DNA of 64,000 nt from Owenia fusiformis (taxonomy: Eukaryota; Annelida; Polychaeta; Sabellida; Oweniidae). The position numbers and the translations under genes are program-made. Position 1 is the first letter of the stretch. Each line of letters opens with the position of its first letter. Where the stretch lies: positions 23,603,740 to 23,667,739 of the forward strand of contig CAIIXF020000010.1 in the NCBI GenBank assembly GCA_903813345.2, in the 5' to 3' direction. The notes beneath the pieces are model-generated. The model saw only the letters and a program-made list of their open reading frames with translations. It was not told the DNA's origin and ran no database searches. This document shows positions 1-9,940 of this stretch, piece after piece.

Positions 1-494
1 ACATGTAGTTTAAAGCTGACTATGTAAATAGGCTTTTAAAGTAATGTGGCTTTATATAGCAATCTCATGTAAGTGAAACTTGACATTTATATAATTGCAT
101 ATCATTTATCTCTTATAAATATTCACAAAGTATATATTTCCAAGGTATGGTTGTATATGACAACTATGACAGGCTTCAAGACTAAGGTTAATAATATATA
201 ATTGCCATTGGCATTCAGTGGCATCCAGTCCATTGCCCAATAGTCACGCAGCTGTGAGTTATCCCTGGACTATGGTGCTATATTGATATTGTGTGATATT
301 TATTTTTATGCACTAGTCTCATCATGATATGCATTTTGGAATGTATTGGGATGACACTGTATATTCATAGAATGTTAATTTATAGTAGAATGTTCTGATA
401 CATACACATTTACATGTTAAGTATATTTGATAAAAGTCTTTCAAATAGGATATCATTCAACTGACTATGTATTTTTGCTTTTTATATATTGTAG

Positions 495-580
495 TTTTTG
501 AAAACGAAAAAAATATAAAAAACAATAAAACAAGAACTGCCTCTTCTTCTGATTTAACTGGTCCCAGTGGAATTGAGTAG
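495..580 (+). CDS. possible terminal coding exon of an upstream gene
   Basis: A pyrimidine-rich tract ending in an AG (493-494) is followed by an open frame of about 28 codons closed by TAG at 578-580. The peptide is basic and Asn/Lys-rich, then turns Ser-rich with a TASSSDLTGPSGIE tail. An AATAAA lies at 695-700. This looks like the last exon of a plus-strand gene whose other exons lie to the left of the window. No domain is recognisable and the exon is short, so it could be chance. Confidence 0.3.
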
Positions 581-668
581 ATATCTTGGATACAGATATT
601 CTTTCATTGAGGGCTCTAAATTCAGTTTATTCTTGATCACACGAGAAAAACATAACATGAAGTATGTA

Positions 669-754
669 CAGTAAGCCCATCTCATCAAAACACCAATAAA
701 GCTGGCCAAAAGTGATGGTTATACAGTAGATGTTTGGATATTGAGGTTTTACTG
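669..754. mobile_element. Tigger/pogo-like mini-MITE
   Basis: The element is 86 bp. It starts with CAGTAAGCCC and ends with GGTTTTACTG, so the ends are imperfect inverted repeats of the CAGTRNAACC type typical of pogo/Tigger elements. TA dinucleotides flank both sides (667-668 and 755-756). It has no coding capacity. It overlaps the likely 3' UTR of the candidate exon to its left. Confidence 0.45.
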
Positions 755-880
755 TATATTTATTTCTATTACCTCATTGAAAGATTTAATGTTCTTCTTT
801 TTACATATAACATGTAAATAACTCCAGTTTTGAAGTAAATGGGTACTGCACCCATTTGATGTATTAAAAGTGGTTTCTAG

Positions 881-1031
881 ACAACTCATCCCAAGACAAT
901 TCATCCCAAGACAAGTCATCCCTAAGACAACTCATCCCAAGACAAGTCATCCCTAAGACAACTCATCCCAAGACATCTCATCCCAAGACATCTCATCCCA
1001 AGACAACTCATCCCAAGACATCTCATCCCAC
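881..1031. repeat. left tandem array of the foldback element
   Basis: About nine units of 15-16 bp, alternating AAGACAACTCATCCC, AAGACAAGTCATCCCT and AAGACATCTCATCCC variants. It is the inverted counterpart of the array at 1619-1797. Confidence 0.85.
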
Positions 1032-1618
1032 TAGTATACTTTAATTAGTCCTCTATATTATATATATCATTTTTTTATTTTTACGATTACAAATTGATAT
1101 TTGATTATACTCTCAATCTAAGTATTGATAATTTTTAGCATTTCGAAATGGCACTTGAAAGTTATGTCCTACTTTTACATCACGGTATAAGACATAATTT
1201 CCAAATTCAATCATCATGATTCTGAAAGTTTAAAATTGGAAATCTTATTAAAAAATAAGCCAAATATGACATATTGGAATTAAGCAAAATATTTTAAAAC
1301 AAAGACTGAATTAATCTGGAGGAATTATTCTGATAATACCCCAGATAATACATTCTTATTGCGTTAATCCTAATTTGACACCTTTGATGATCTTTGATTT
1401 AATAATCAAAGTATATATTAATTTGAACATGTTTATCTTTATCCCAATCAATCAATAAAATTAACTAAAGCTAGACTAAACTAACTCAAAATACAAAAGA
1501 TATTCCAGGGTCAAACACAGTGTACTTACTGCTAAAATCTCTAAAATATTCAATATTCAAATACTCTTTCAAAGGTTGAAATTTATTGTATAAAATTACG
1601 TTATATTTCAAGTTGGGA

Positions 1619-1797
1619 AGAGTTGTCTTGGGGATGAGTTGTCTTGGGATGAGATGTCTTGGGATGAGTTGTCTTGGGATGAGATGTCTTGGGATGAGAT
1701 GTCTTGGGATGAGATGTCTTGGGATGAGTTGTCTTGGGATGAGATGTCTTGGGGATGAGTTGTCTTGGGATGAGTTGTCTTAGGGATGAGTTGTCCT
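1619..1797. repeat. right tandem array of the foldback element
   Basis: About eleven units of GGGATGAGTTGTCTT and GGGATGAGATGTCTT, the reverse complement of the left array. The array happens to be open in two frames, but these are repeat translations and not genes. Confidence 0.85.
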
Positions 1798-2250
1798 GTT
1801 ACCATTAAAAGTAATAGTGGATCTACCTGAACAACCACTTCTTTCTACTTGAAAATGAAAAATTCATGAAATACTGAATAGGCATATTTTGACCTTGAAA
1901 CTATAGGTTTACTCTGCCACTTTTTCTGTTTTTTTCCAACTTTGACTCACCCTAGGCCCAATCTTCAATGGAAAATTACCAAAGATATTGATATACGACT
2001 AAGTAACTTGGCAACTATCCAAATAAACAGTAGTAAAGATATAATTATCTTTGTCATTTTATTACTTTTCAGAATATCATATCCTGGTTAGTCTGCTGAT
2101 AGTCCTCAGTTGGAATTCCCAGTTCATAGAGGTATATCATTGCTAAAAATAAACATCCACGTTTAATTACCCTGAATTGCCATCAGCTACCCACAAACTA
2201 CCCTTTGATTATTAATGCTGATAATACACTGAGCAAAACATTAGGCAAAA

Positions 2251-2432
2251 ATAAGGCATTAACATGTAAAATGTAACCACCTGCCATTTGTAACAGAGGC
2301 TGACCACCGAACGATGTTACACTGCTGAATGTCCAACCACTGACTGCAAAACACCAAAGGTCAAACACCGGCCACAAAAAAAGATGGAGACTATAACAAT
2401 ATGTCACCACTTCTGGTGGTGACATAATGTCA
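2251..2432 (+). repeat. hairpin-tailed dispersed repeat, copy 1
   Basis: It begins AAGGCATTAACATG and ends with a perfect hairpin of the form TGTCACCAC-TTCT-GGTGGTGACA. Related copies occur at 18585-19000, 19375-19432 and 26543-26650 in the same orientation. It is non-coding. The shared 3' hairpin suggests a rolling-circle or SINE-like origin, not resolved here. Confidence 0.6.
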
Positions 2433-3161
2433 TCTCTTATGTTGCTTATTCCCTTTGTGTAAATGTAAGTATACAACAGTAGGCAAGAATTGAAGTAGGG
2501 CATATCCTATTATTGAGCATCATGGGTGGAGAAAATAAATGAAACTGCTATGATTGCTGATGCTAAATCAGGTTTTACAGATTTAATGTTGATCTCAAAT
2601 GTAATTATTCTTATTGAATATAAAGGTGTCATCTCAATTTGAGGAGTGACAATGTTGAGCTTTTGCAAAGGGTATGATATAATCCCTTGTTTAGTTACTA
2701 CTGTCCACTGAAAAGTTACAGAAGTCAAAAATATAATTAGATTATTGAGAACTGGACAATAAAATATGAATCACAAACCAATATGTAAATGATTAACTTA
2801 TTCTATTTAAGTGCCAATATGCAAATTGAATAATAGAATGAACATTATATAAATAATAGATACTGTATAAACAAGGTTTTATTGAACTTTGTTTCTAGTG
2901 AATGCTAAGAAATGTTCAGGTAAAGTGATAATAGTAGAACTGAACTCAAGTAAACAAAAAATATTTCAATTAAAATGTTCACCATATTGTCACTTTAAAT
3001 TTGAAAAGTTAAATTTGAAACCAGGCATTGATTTACTGATGAAACAAACAAGGTAAATAAAAGGCTGCTATTATGACCATTATAGTTGCACCATGGAAAT
3101 TCCAGTTATCATAAAAACCATATGATCAATTTGTCACATGAAATGTCTGTTTGCACACATG
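2433..3161. other. intergenic, no gene seen
   Basis: AT-rich sequence between the hairpin-tailed repeat and the BTB gene promoter. The short open frames here look like chance. No repeat boundary is clear. Confidence 0.6.
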
Positions 3162-3169
3162 TATAAAAG
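3162..3169 (+). promoter_or_regulatory. TATA box of the BTB gene
   Basis: TATAAAAG lies 111 bp upstream of the chosen ATG. A start site about 30 bp downstream would give a 5' UTR of roughly 90 nt, which suits this compact gene. Confidence 0.5.
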
Positions 3170-3279
3170 AGGGAAGCACAATGAGAAAATCAAACACTTG
3201 ACATCTAAGCATCTAAGCAGAAAGGAGCAAGCATCTTTTAAATTTCAACACATTATTACATTATGGTATAACTTCTTTA

Positions 3280-3572
3280 ATGATGTCTTCTACACTTTAC
3301 CCATCGCTGGAAGAGTTCATGAATGCACCTACAACACAACATGAGGATCCAAATCACAATGTCATCCCAAGCGCTCCTCCTGAGAATGAACTGGAGGATG
3401 TCACGTGGGTATGTTTGAACCTTCAGGGGACAAAGATACCTATGACAATTCAAAGTCTTAACAGGCTCAACAGTAGTGTTATAGAGAGACTGTTGAAGAA
3501 CCAAACACTAGATGATGTATATTGGATGGACCTCAACCCAGATATATTCAAACATTTAATGAACATGGCAAG
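3280..3572 (+). CDS. BTB gene exon 1
   Basis: Encodes residues 1-97 plus two bases of codon 98. The donor is AG|GTAGGA. It contains the N-terminal Pro/Asn-rich stretch and the core of the BTB/T1 fold. Confidence 0.75.
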
Positions 3573-4410
3573 GTAGGACTAGATTATAATCTCTGAATTC
3601 ACTTGAAATTAATATCAAACATAAATGTAGCTGAAATAATTTTTAATAGAATTCATTATAATTTTATATATTGTAGATTGTAGCATGATTATTAGTTTTC
3701 TTACAAAGAATCATAAACATGATAAATATTCATTATATCTGTGACAGTAATAATCATTTGTTGTTTAATTTTGATTTTTATGCTTTATTTATTATACAGC
3801 TTGCACCTCGTCTCTCTCTGATCCTTTGATACCTAGAATGCCCTCTTTATAAGAGATCAATTTGTTTTGACATTTTTCTAATTTTCTTCATTACAACAGA
3901 GATCTACATTATATTTCTTGTATCACAGCATTTAAATGAAATAAATGTTGTTATTATTATTTCAGGTCAAGCTCCACTGGTCAAATGGTGAATCGTAATC
4001 AGTCATACAATACTGAACTTGTTGAAATGGCAACATACTTAGATGTTGGAAAACACATCATGAACTCAATATCAAACGGCGCACATCTGAGGAACAAAAA
4101 GACATCACATCACAATCAACTTGAGATTACAGTTTCGTATATACATCGTCAAAACAATGACAAAAGATTCTGGCACATCGTTGACAGCATTTGCTGTGAA
4201 CATGAACTGAATCAGAACATTGATTGTGACATCACAAAGTATATCAATGGATATAACAGTAATGAACTGATATATAAATATCAAATTAAAGACTTGAGTG
4301 TGACATGCTTGAAGTGTTACAAACATATCCCCCTTCAGACTAACCTGGGGTGGTGCCATGTGTGTCGACTTTGCCGCAACTGTCAGGGTGCCGTATGCAT
4401 CCAAAAGTAG
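3280..4410 (+). CDS. BTB/T1 (KCTD-like) protein with Cys-rich C-terminus, two exons
   Basis: Two exons, 3280-3572 and 3966-4410, join in phase across a GT-AG intron (split AG|G codon) to give 245 residues. The first ATG of the frame is used; an in-frame TAA lies 66 bp upstream. Residues about 43-98 read as the first half of a T1-type BTB fold: a VxLNxxGT strand, a Leu-rich helix, then YWMDLNPDIFKHLMNMAR, which matches the YFIDRDPxxFRxILNFLR element. Exon 2 supplies the closing helices (about 109-133). The C-terminus holds CxxC at 212/215 and Cys228, 231, 234 and 237 at three-residue steps, plus Cys242, which suggests zinc binding. KCTD-type BTB domains oligomerise and often act as cullin-3 adaptors or channel assembly modules. 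The function here is inferred from the fold only. It is convergent with GRAMD1. Confidence 0.8.
3966..4410 (+). CDS. BTB gene exon 2
   Basis: The acceptor TTATTATTTCAG precedes the exon. It encodes the closing BTB helices, a His/Asn-rich linker and the Cys-rich tail, and ends with TAG at 4408-4410. Confidence 0.75.
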
Positions 4411-4594
4411 CTGGAGATCATAATATTCTGATTTGGATTAGAATCTCTTGCATCTATTATTGACTTGACCTGAGTGTATACCAAGTGATCTCTGAAAGAG
4501 AATTCCGAGAAATATATAGTTCTATTTATTGTTTACTGATATTTATATTTTGTATTTCATTTTGTGATTATAAAGCATAAAAGTATAAGATTAA

Positions 4595-4600
4595 AATAAA
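4595..4600 (+). terminator. polyadenylation signal of the BTB gene
   Basis: AATAAA lies 185 bp after the stop codon, in an AT-rich stretch. A short 3' UTR is expected. Confidence 0.45.
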
Positions 4601-4610
4601 TCATTTTTCA

Positions 4611-5997
4611 ATAGTTGATGAATTACATGTAAGTAAGTCATAAAATGGAAGAGCCTTAGGTCAATGCAAAATCTTGCAGAGCAGTCAGCGGTAATCCACT
4701 CTAGCATCGCTTTAAAATTTCTTATTTTCGCTGTATTTGCCGAATTAGAAACAAAATGATCAATACCTTCCACTCCCTCATTTCTACATTATAACTGCAT
4801 GCGTATGCTCGCATATTCAATTAGCACAACAATAAATAAATGGCTCCCGACAGTGAATTGTCAACTTTTTCACTGTGTCGAGTGGTAGAATGATTACTGA
4901 AGGTGTTGTTTTTTTCAAGAGGGGTGCGCAGGAGCTTGAATCTGAAGGAAAGACACCAGGTCATAACATCCTAAAATATGAATATAAAAATGGCTAATAT
5001 CTGTGAAAACAATGTACAAGTGTCGCTGTTTTACCCGTGCAAAAGTCTCACTGAGATGACCTTGATATGAGGCGACACTTGTCCGTCGTGTTAGCATGCT
5101 ACGCATCTCGGCTCATCTGTGTACATCATTATTTTTACAGTTCGCCAGGCGACACTTGAATGGATTACCACTGACTGTGGAGGGCTTTAGCATTTGTCGA
5201 TTTTTAAAATTTGGAAACAAATATCCAAATTTTAAAAATCAACAGGGTTGGTTAACGGTCCTTGGAGTCAAAATGGAAGTCTTGACTTGGTATAAGTTCT
5301 AGTGGTCAGTCAGTTATTAGTGAGTCAGCACTAACATGTAGGCCTAGTTTCACTTTCAGTTTGAGATCAGGATGAAATTTCCAACTTGAAGTTGATGTCC
5401 ATGTTTTTAGATTCTCATTATCATGCTCAAATAAAATCAAACAAAAAAACACTTAAATTTAAAATTTTAAGTGATTCTTAAAATACAGTACCTACCAATT
5501 GTGTTATTTTATGTCATTTTCGTGTGACTAAAGTTTAGTTTGAAAATCTAAATTGGGGGATTCCCCCTCTTCCCAAAAAGAGGCTGGACTCGTTCTGGTA
5601 AAATAAAAACAAAGTTTCTCTCAAACAACAAACCAGGGTTCTGTGAAGTTCTTTTTAGGTATTTTAACCTTAAATATCTCAAGTATTATGGAGAACTACC
5701 CACCATCTGTGCAACAGATTCTAATTTTGAATACATGTACTAGTTAGACCTCACCTAGAATACAATAACACCGTGTGGAATCCCATCCCAAATTCAAAAG
5801 TTGCATTGACAAAATTATCCAACACAGCCACAAAAATAGTTTCTGGACTAACAGAAATATCACTAAAAATGTGTTTTATAAGATCATGGATTATGAGATT
5901 CAAAGGTTGGAATCGAACCCCTTTCCCAAATTGACACGTTCTCTCAACTAAAGTGTAGTTTAGGAATATAAGTATGTATTTTAGGAATTTTAATGTA
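4611..5997. other. intergenic stretch, only small palindromes
   Basis: No coding sequence is recognised. A 17-bp perfect stem (5199-5215 with 5224-5240, loop of 8) is the only clear structure. A second short palindrome lies near 5449-5473. Confidence 0.55.
5199..5240. repeat. 17-bp-stem hairpin
   Basis: GATTTTTAAAATTTGGA is followed after 8 bases by its exact reverse complement. It is AT-rich and of unknown role. It may be a tiny MITE or a chance cruciform. Confidence 0.6.
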
Positions 5998-8900
5998 AGG
6001 GAACATGGGGCAAAGCGGCCCAAAAAATTTAATTTTAAGTTGTTCTGTACGGGGTATTTTCGTATCTGTCAATCATCGCGCACTTTGATGTTCCACTTTA
6101 TTAATGGTTTGTGGTTTACATTTTTCGAGTGTTTTATACTTTCCTAGGACTATCTTCTGTGATTTTTCAATGGTCAAAAATATTGTCGAGAGTGGGGCAA
6201 AACGGCCCACCCTCTGTTACATGGGTTTTGAAACCCAAATTAATCAATTACAAGACTCGTCCACAAACATCTTATCTCAGACGTTCAAACCTTTGACAGA
6301 TAAAGTATTCTTAACCCCTACCATAATTCTAGTCATTCGATATGTGTCGGAAGGAAATAAGGCACAAGCCAGATGTTAAAATTGTTACATTTGAAAACCA
6401 ATTGTTCTTGCACAATAAGATTTTTGTATGTTATAACATGTGTGGGCCGTTTTGCCCCAAAGACATGTGATTTTTCAAATAGACATCATTCTAATTTGCC
6501 TAATATCACGCGGTAGTATCTCTTCGGGACGTATCGAAACCACTCCGTCCCGAAAAACCGTTAATTTTGAATTTAAAACCTACCCCAGTGTTTGAAAATC
6601 AAGGATTGTGAGTCTCACACTTCACCGTTTTTCTTCAAACTTGTTCCGTACAAAGCTTCACAGAAATACCTTTCAGTCGATACATTGTTTTCGTGTACAA
6701 ATTACCTCGTTTTAGCGGCGTTTTGGTCCCCAGCTGTGAGATAAAGCAAATTTTCATAACTTTCAACTGTAAGTCAAGTTATCTCGCCAGTCTTTTACCC
6801 ATTCTCGCCCATAATTTCAGAATGGACTCCCATTACAACCTTCCATCGCTACGTCTTGATTTTTGGGCATCAAACGCAGCAGTTTCTAAATCATCCACAC
6901 ATCTCTTCAAATTTGACCAATACGTCCCGTCATCTTCCACTACGCCCCGCTGAGTCTATCACTATACACGTAGAGATGCATTCTAAAACAATTTGTCCAT
7001 CGATGTGTCCGTTTGTAGGTTGCCATTGTCGATTCTAAATACTAATCGGATTGTGTTTTAAGATTTACCCATTCTTGTCCATTTTCAATATACCTATAAT
7101 AGGGTGGTCCAAAATCTCCCTAAAATTTAGATTTCCCGATATTGCAATATGAAGATTTTAATTAAATTGAAAATATTTTTAAAAAACGTTTAAAGTGCCC
7201 TATCATTGAAAAAATGTTAAAATGCGAAAGGATGGGTGGTGTCAATTATATTATTTTCAGCATAACGTTAGAAACATGTATCATTTTATATGGTACACGT
7301 TTCATAATGTAATCCAATGGAATCATACAGAAGAAAGGTTGACACACAACAGTTAAAATCTTTATATAACATTATCAGACCAAGTCAGTAGATGTTGTTT
7401 ATATACCAATTAGTGTTGTATGATGATGCATTCTTTATATGAATCTAGAAACGTTTTTGTGCCAATATTGCTCAATTTTGATAACATCTCCGTTATTTCG
7501 AAATTAAGCGTGGCAAAGTTTCCCGATGGATTTAGCTAAAAAAAGTGGTGCCTGTAGGGTTATTGAAAATCATACATGATGAAGAAAAAATACATATTCC
7601 TGAAATACAACAGTTTAATTTTGAGTTATAAACCATTTATGAAAACGGCATATTTGTCAAAATTACCAAAACTTCAAGTGAGACGCGTGGCAAAATTTCC
7701 CAGGGGTCTAGAGTGGAAATATTTGTACCAAGAGTCAATTTGTAACTAGAATCAATCAGATGGCAGATCTTTGGAAAATTTTTCAGATTTGGACAACCCT
7801 AACCTATAACTTTGTTGAACCTGAAGAAACGTATCAACTTTTTGTTAAATAAAGATAGCAAATTCAGCTGTCTACTGTACCTAACTTGTACTTTTTGCTT
7901 GTACTCAGATTGATGGATATTCTGTCGTATGACATGCGACAGACATATCAATTCTCATGGGTTTACATGGGAATGTCGATTTTCAAAAATTCATCAGATT
8001 TATCATCCATTTCCGATCTATTGTAATTGAGAAAAACATCAAGAAAATTTGGAGGTATTGGGAATAAAGTCAAGTTTTCCGTAAGTATTTCCCCCGCAGG
8101 TTATGTAGATAAAAATTCAAACATAAATAGGCTTTAACACGTAGTTCAATGGGGAGCTAAGGTTGCCAAACTTATGGAGGGGACAGTATCTTGTAAAAGT
8201 ATATTTTGTCACCAATTACACGAAAACCTGCTACTGCATTATTGAAACTATTATCCCGGTAAAGGACCTATTTCAGATTCTATTACCGCCTCCCCATGAA
8301 AAAATATAAATTCATCTGATATTTCAAAATCAATGTACAGGTTTAATTATAACATTTATGTGTACACTAGTATCCTGTTGACCTATATTCAGCACTGTAT
8401 TGATGGTTAGACCATTTATTGTTGCAAAGCAAGATTCCAGATTTTATTGTGTTTCAAACCAGACACTTGGTTTCCTCACAAAATCAAATACAGGACAATT
8501 ACATATAATTAAAGTTAAAAAGCAACATCTTCACAAACATTTAAATTATTAATTTCATGCAATCAGTTATAGTCATACTCCGTATGTATGCTAAACTTAA
8601 GACTGGTGTTAAGAATCGACCAAGGCAAACCTATGTAAAATTACACAACGATGAACAAAATGTTTTAAAATACAACTCCACGTTTGTAGTCATAGACTCG
8701 GCGGGGCGTAGTGGAAGGTGACGGGACGTATTAGTCAAATTTTAAGAGATGTGTGGATGATTTAGAAACTGCTGCGTTTGATGCCCAAAAATCAAAACGT
8801 AGCGATGGAAGGTTGTAATGGGAGTCCATTCTGAAATTATGAGCGAGAATGGGTAAAAGACTGGCGAGATAACTTGACTTACAGTTGAAAGTTATGAAAA

Positions 8901-9463
8901 TTTGCTTTATCTCGCAGCTGGGGACCAAAACGCCGCTAAAACGAGGTACTTTGTACACGAAAACAATGTATCGACTGAAAGGTATTTCTGTGAAGCTTTG
9001 TACGGAACAAGTTTGAAGAAAAATGGTGAAGTGTGAGACTCACAATCCTTGATTTTCAAACACTGGGGTAGGTTTTAAATTCAAATTAACGGTTTTTCGG
9101 GACGGAGTGGTTTCGATACGTCCCGAAGAGATACTACCGCGTGAATATTTGAAGCTAGAAATTTTTACAAATAAAGAATAAATGTGCACACTCTATGTAA
9201 AATGTTAAATCAAAACGATATTCTATTGTTGCCGGATTTTTTAAAGATTCTCGTGAGAGGGGTAATTTCCAAAAAAGAGGGTGAAAAGTAGAATTACCTC
9301 TTACGTAAAGCGAGACGCTGCTTGGTTAAAAATGGACGGTCGAGAAGGTGGCAGATATTTCAAAATTCGATTTTCTGACTTTTGAAGAACCATCTTTTTA
9401 TAGTTCAAAAGATATTTCGATGGGCCACTTTGCCCCAGAGGGCCGTTTTGCCCCATGTTCCCC
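5998..9463. mobile_element. outer TIR element with TA target site, carrying a nested insertion
   Basis: The ends (A/G)GGGAACATGGGGCAAA and its inverse form TIRs of about 24 bp. Flanking TA dinucleotides are at 5996-5997 and 9464-9465. A 15-bp motif, GGGGCAAAACGGCCC or a close variant, occurs five times: 6007, 6194, 6444 (inverted), 9422 (inverted) and 9440 (inverted). These repeats look like transposase-binding sites. Without the nested element at 6507-9143 the host element is about 820 bp and non-coding. Confidence 0.6.
6507..9143. mobile_element. inner long-TIR element nested in 5998-9463
   Basis: The arms 6507-7045 and 8605-9143 are inverted repeats of about 540 bp. They are nearly identical at the ends (CACGCGGTAGTATCTCTTCG) and diverge inward. 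The 5-bp sequence AATAT is directly repeated at 6502-6506 and 9144-9148. Each arm has an open frame of about 75-86 codons with the same translation, which arises because the arms are copies and is probably not a gene. The 1.5-kb centre is non-coding. A 5-bp duplication with a CAC start is shared with Transib-type elements, but that assignment is weak. Confidence 0.65.
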
Positions 9464-9515
9464 TACTTCGCATTTGAAACTGCTCCTCCATAGTTGGAAA
9501 AAATTTAAACTAGAT

Positions 9516-9940
9516 AACAGCAACGTCAACGCGTAGCAAATCCCATCGAACAGCCATGCCTGGCATTTTTACAAACAAAATATATAGCAAAAACCACAAG
9601 TGTCATTAGACATATGAAATATTTCAGCGAAAATGAGTGACATATACTAGACGGTATCCGCGTGAAAATTCAGAACGAAATGCGTTCGTTTTTTTAGCAT
9701 TCAGTTTTGTGCTGTATTGGTGATCATTTTTTGAAAGTTTTTCTGCAGGAATATTTTTGCTGGACAATCAGGTAAAATGTGTATTTGCATGACATATTCT
9801 GTCACGCAAAAAAATGGCGTGACTTCAAATTTTCCAGCAATTGCGTGACAAATACGCAAATTGCTGGACAGTTGGACGGCCTGGGTTAACAAAATATGAA
9901 CAAAATTGAGCCAATGGTATTTGAGTTATTGCCTGGACAG
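9516..9940 (+). mobile_element. modular HINE-like repeat, copy 1 (truncated)
   Basis: It starts AACAGCAACGTCAACGCG, followed by GTAGCAAATCCCATCGAAC, and ends in TATTTGAGTTATTGCCTGG. Both ends match the copies at 20007, 47232 and 59759. The 3' microsatellite and terminal hairpin seen in the 59.8-kb copy are missing. The middle (about 9600-9880) looks like unrelated inserted sequence. Confidence 0.5.

Larger units (their letters stand above)
872..1803. mobile_element. Mutator-like foldback element with tandem-repeat arms
   Basis: The ends are two tandem arrays of a 15-16 bp unit, AAGACAACTCATCCC. The left array (about 881-1031) and the right array (about 1619-1797) run in opposite orientations, so the whole element can fold back. 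Outside the arrays both ends begin GGT and share GACAACTCATCCC at the same offset. The 9-bp sequence ATTAAAAGT is present directly on both sides (863-871 and 1804-1812). A 9-bp duplication fits Mutator-like elements. The 580-bp core is AT-rich and non-coding. Confidence 0.75.

Noticed and set aside
1586-1783. Open frames across the 15-bp repeat (MSCLGMRCLG-type)
   Set aside because: They are translations of a tandem repeat inside the foldback element, with the other strand open too.
6693-6953. 86-codon frame MYKLPRFSGVL...
   Set aside because: The same frame appears in the inverted arm at 8731-8958. It comes from duplicated TIR sequence and has no splice or start context.
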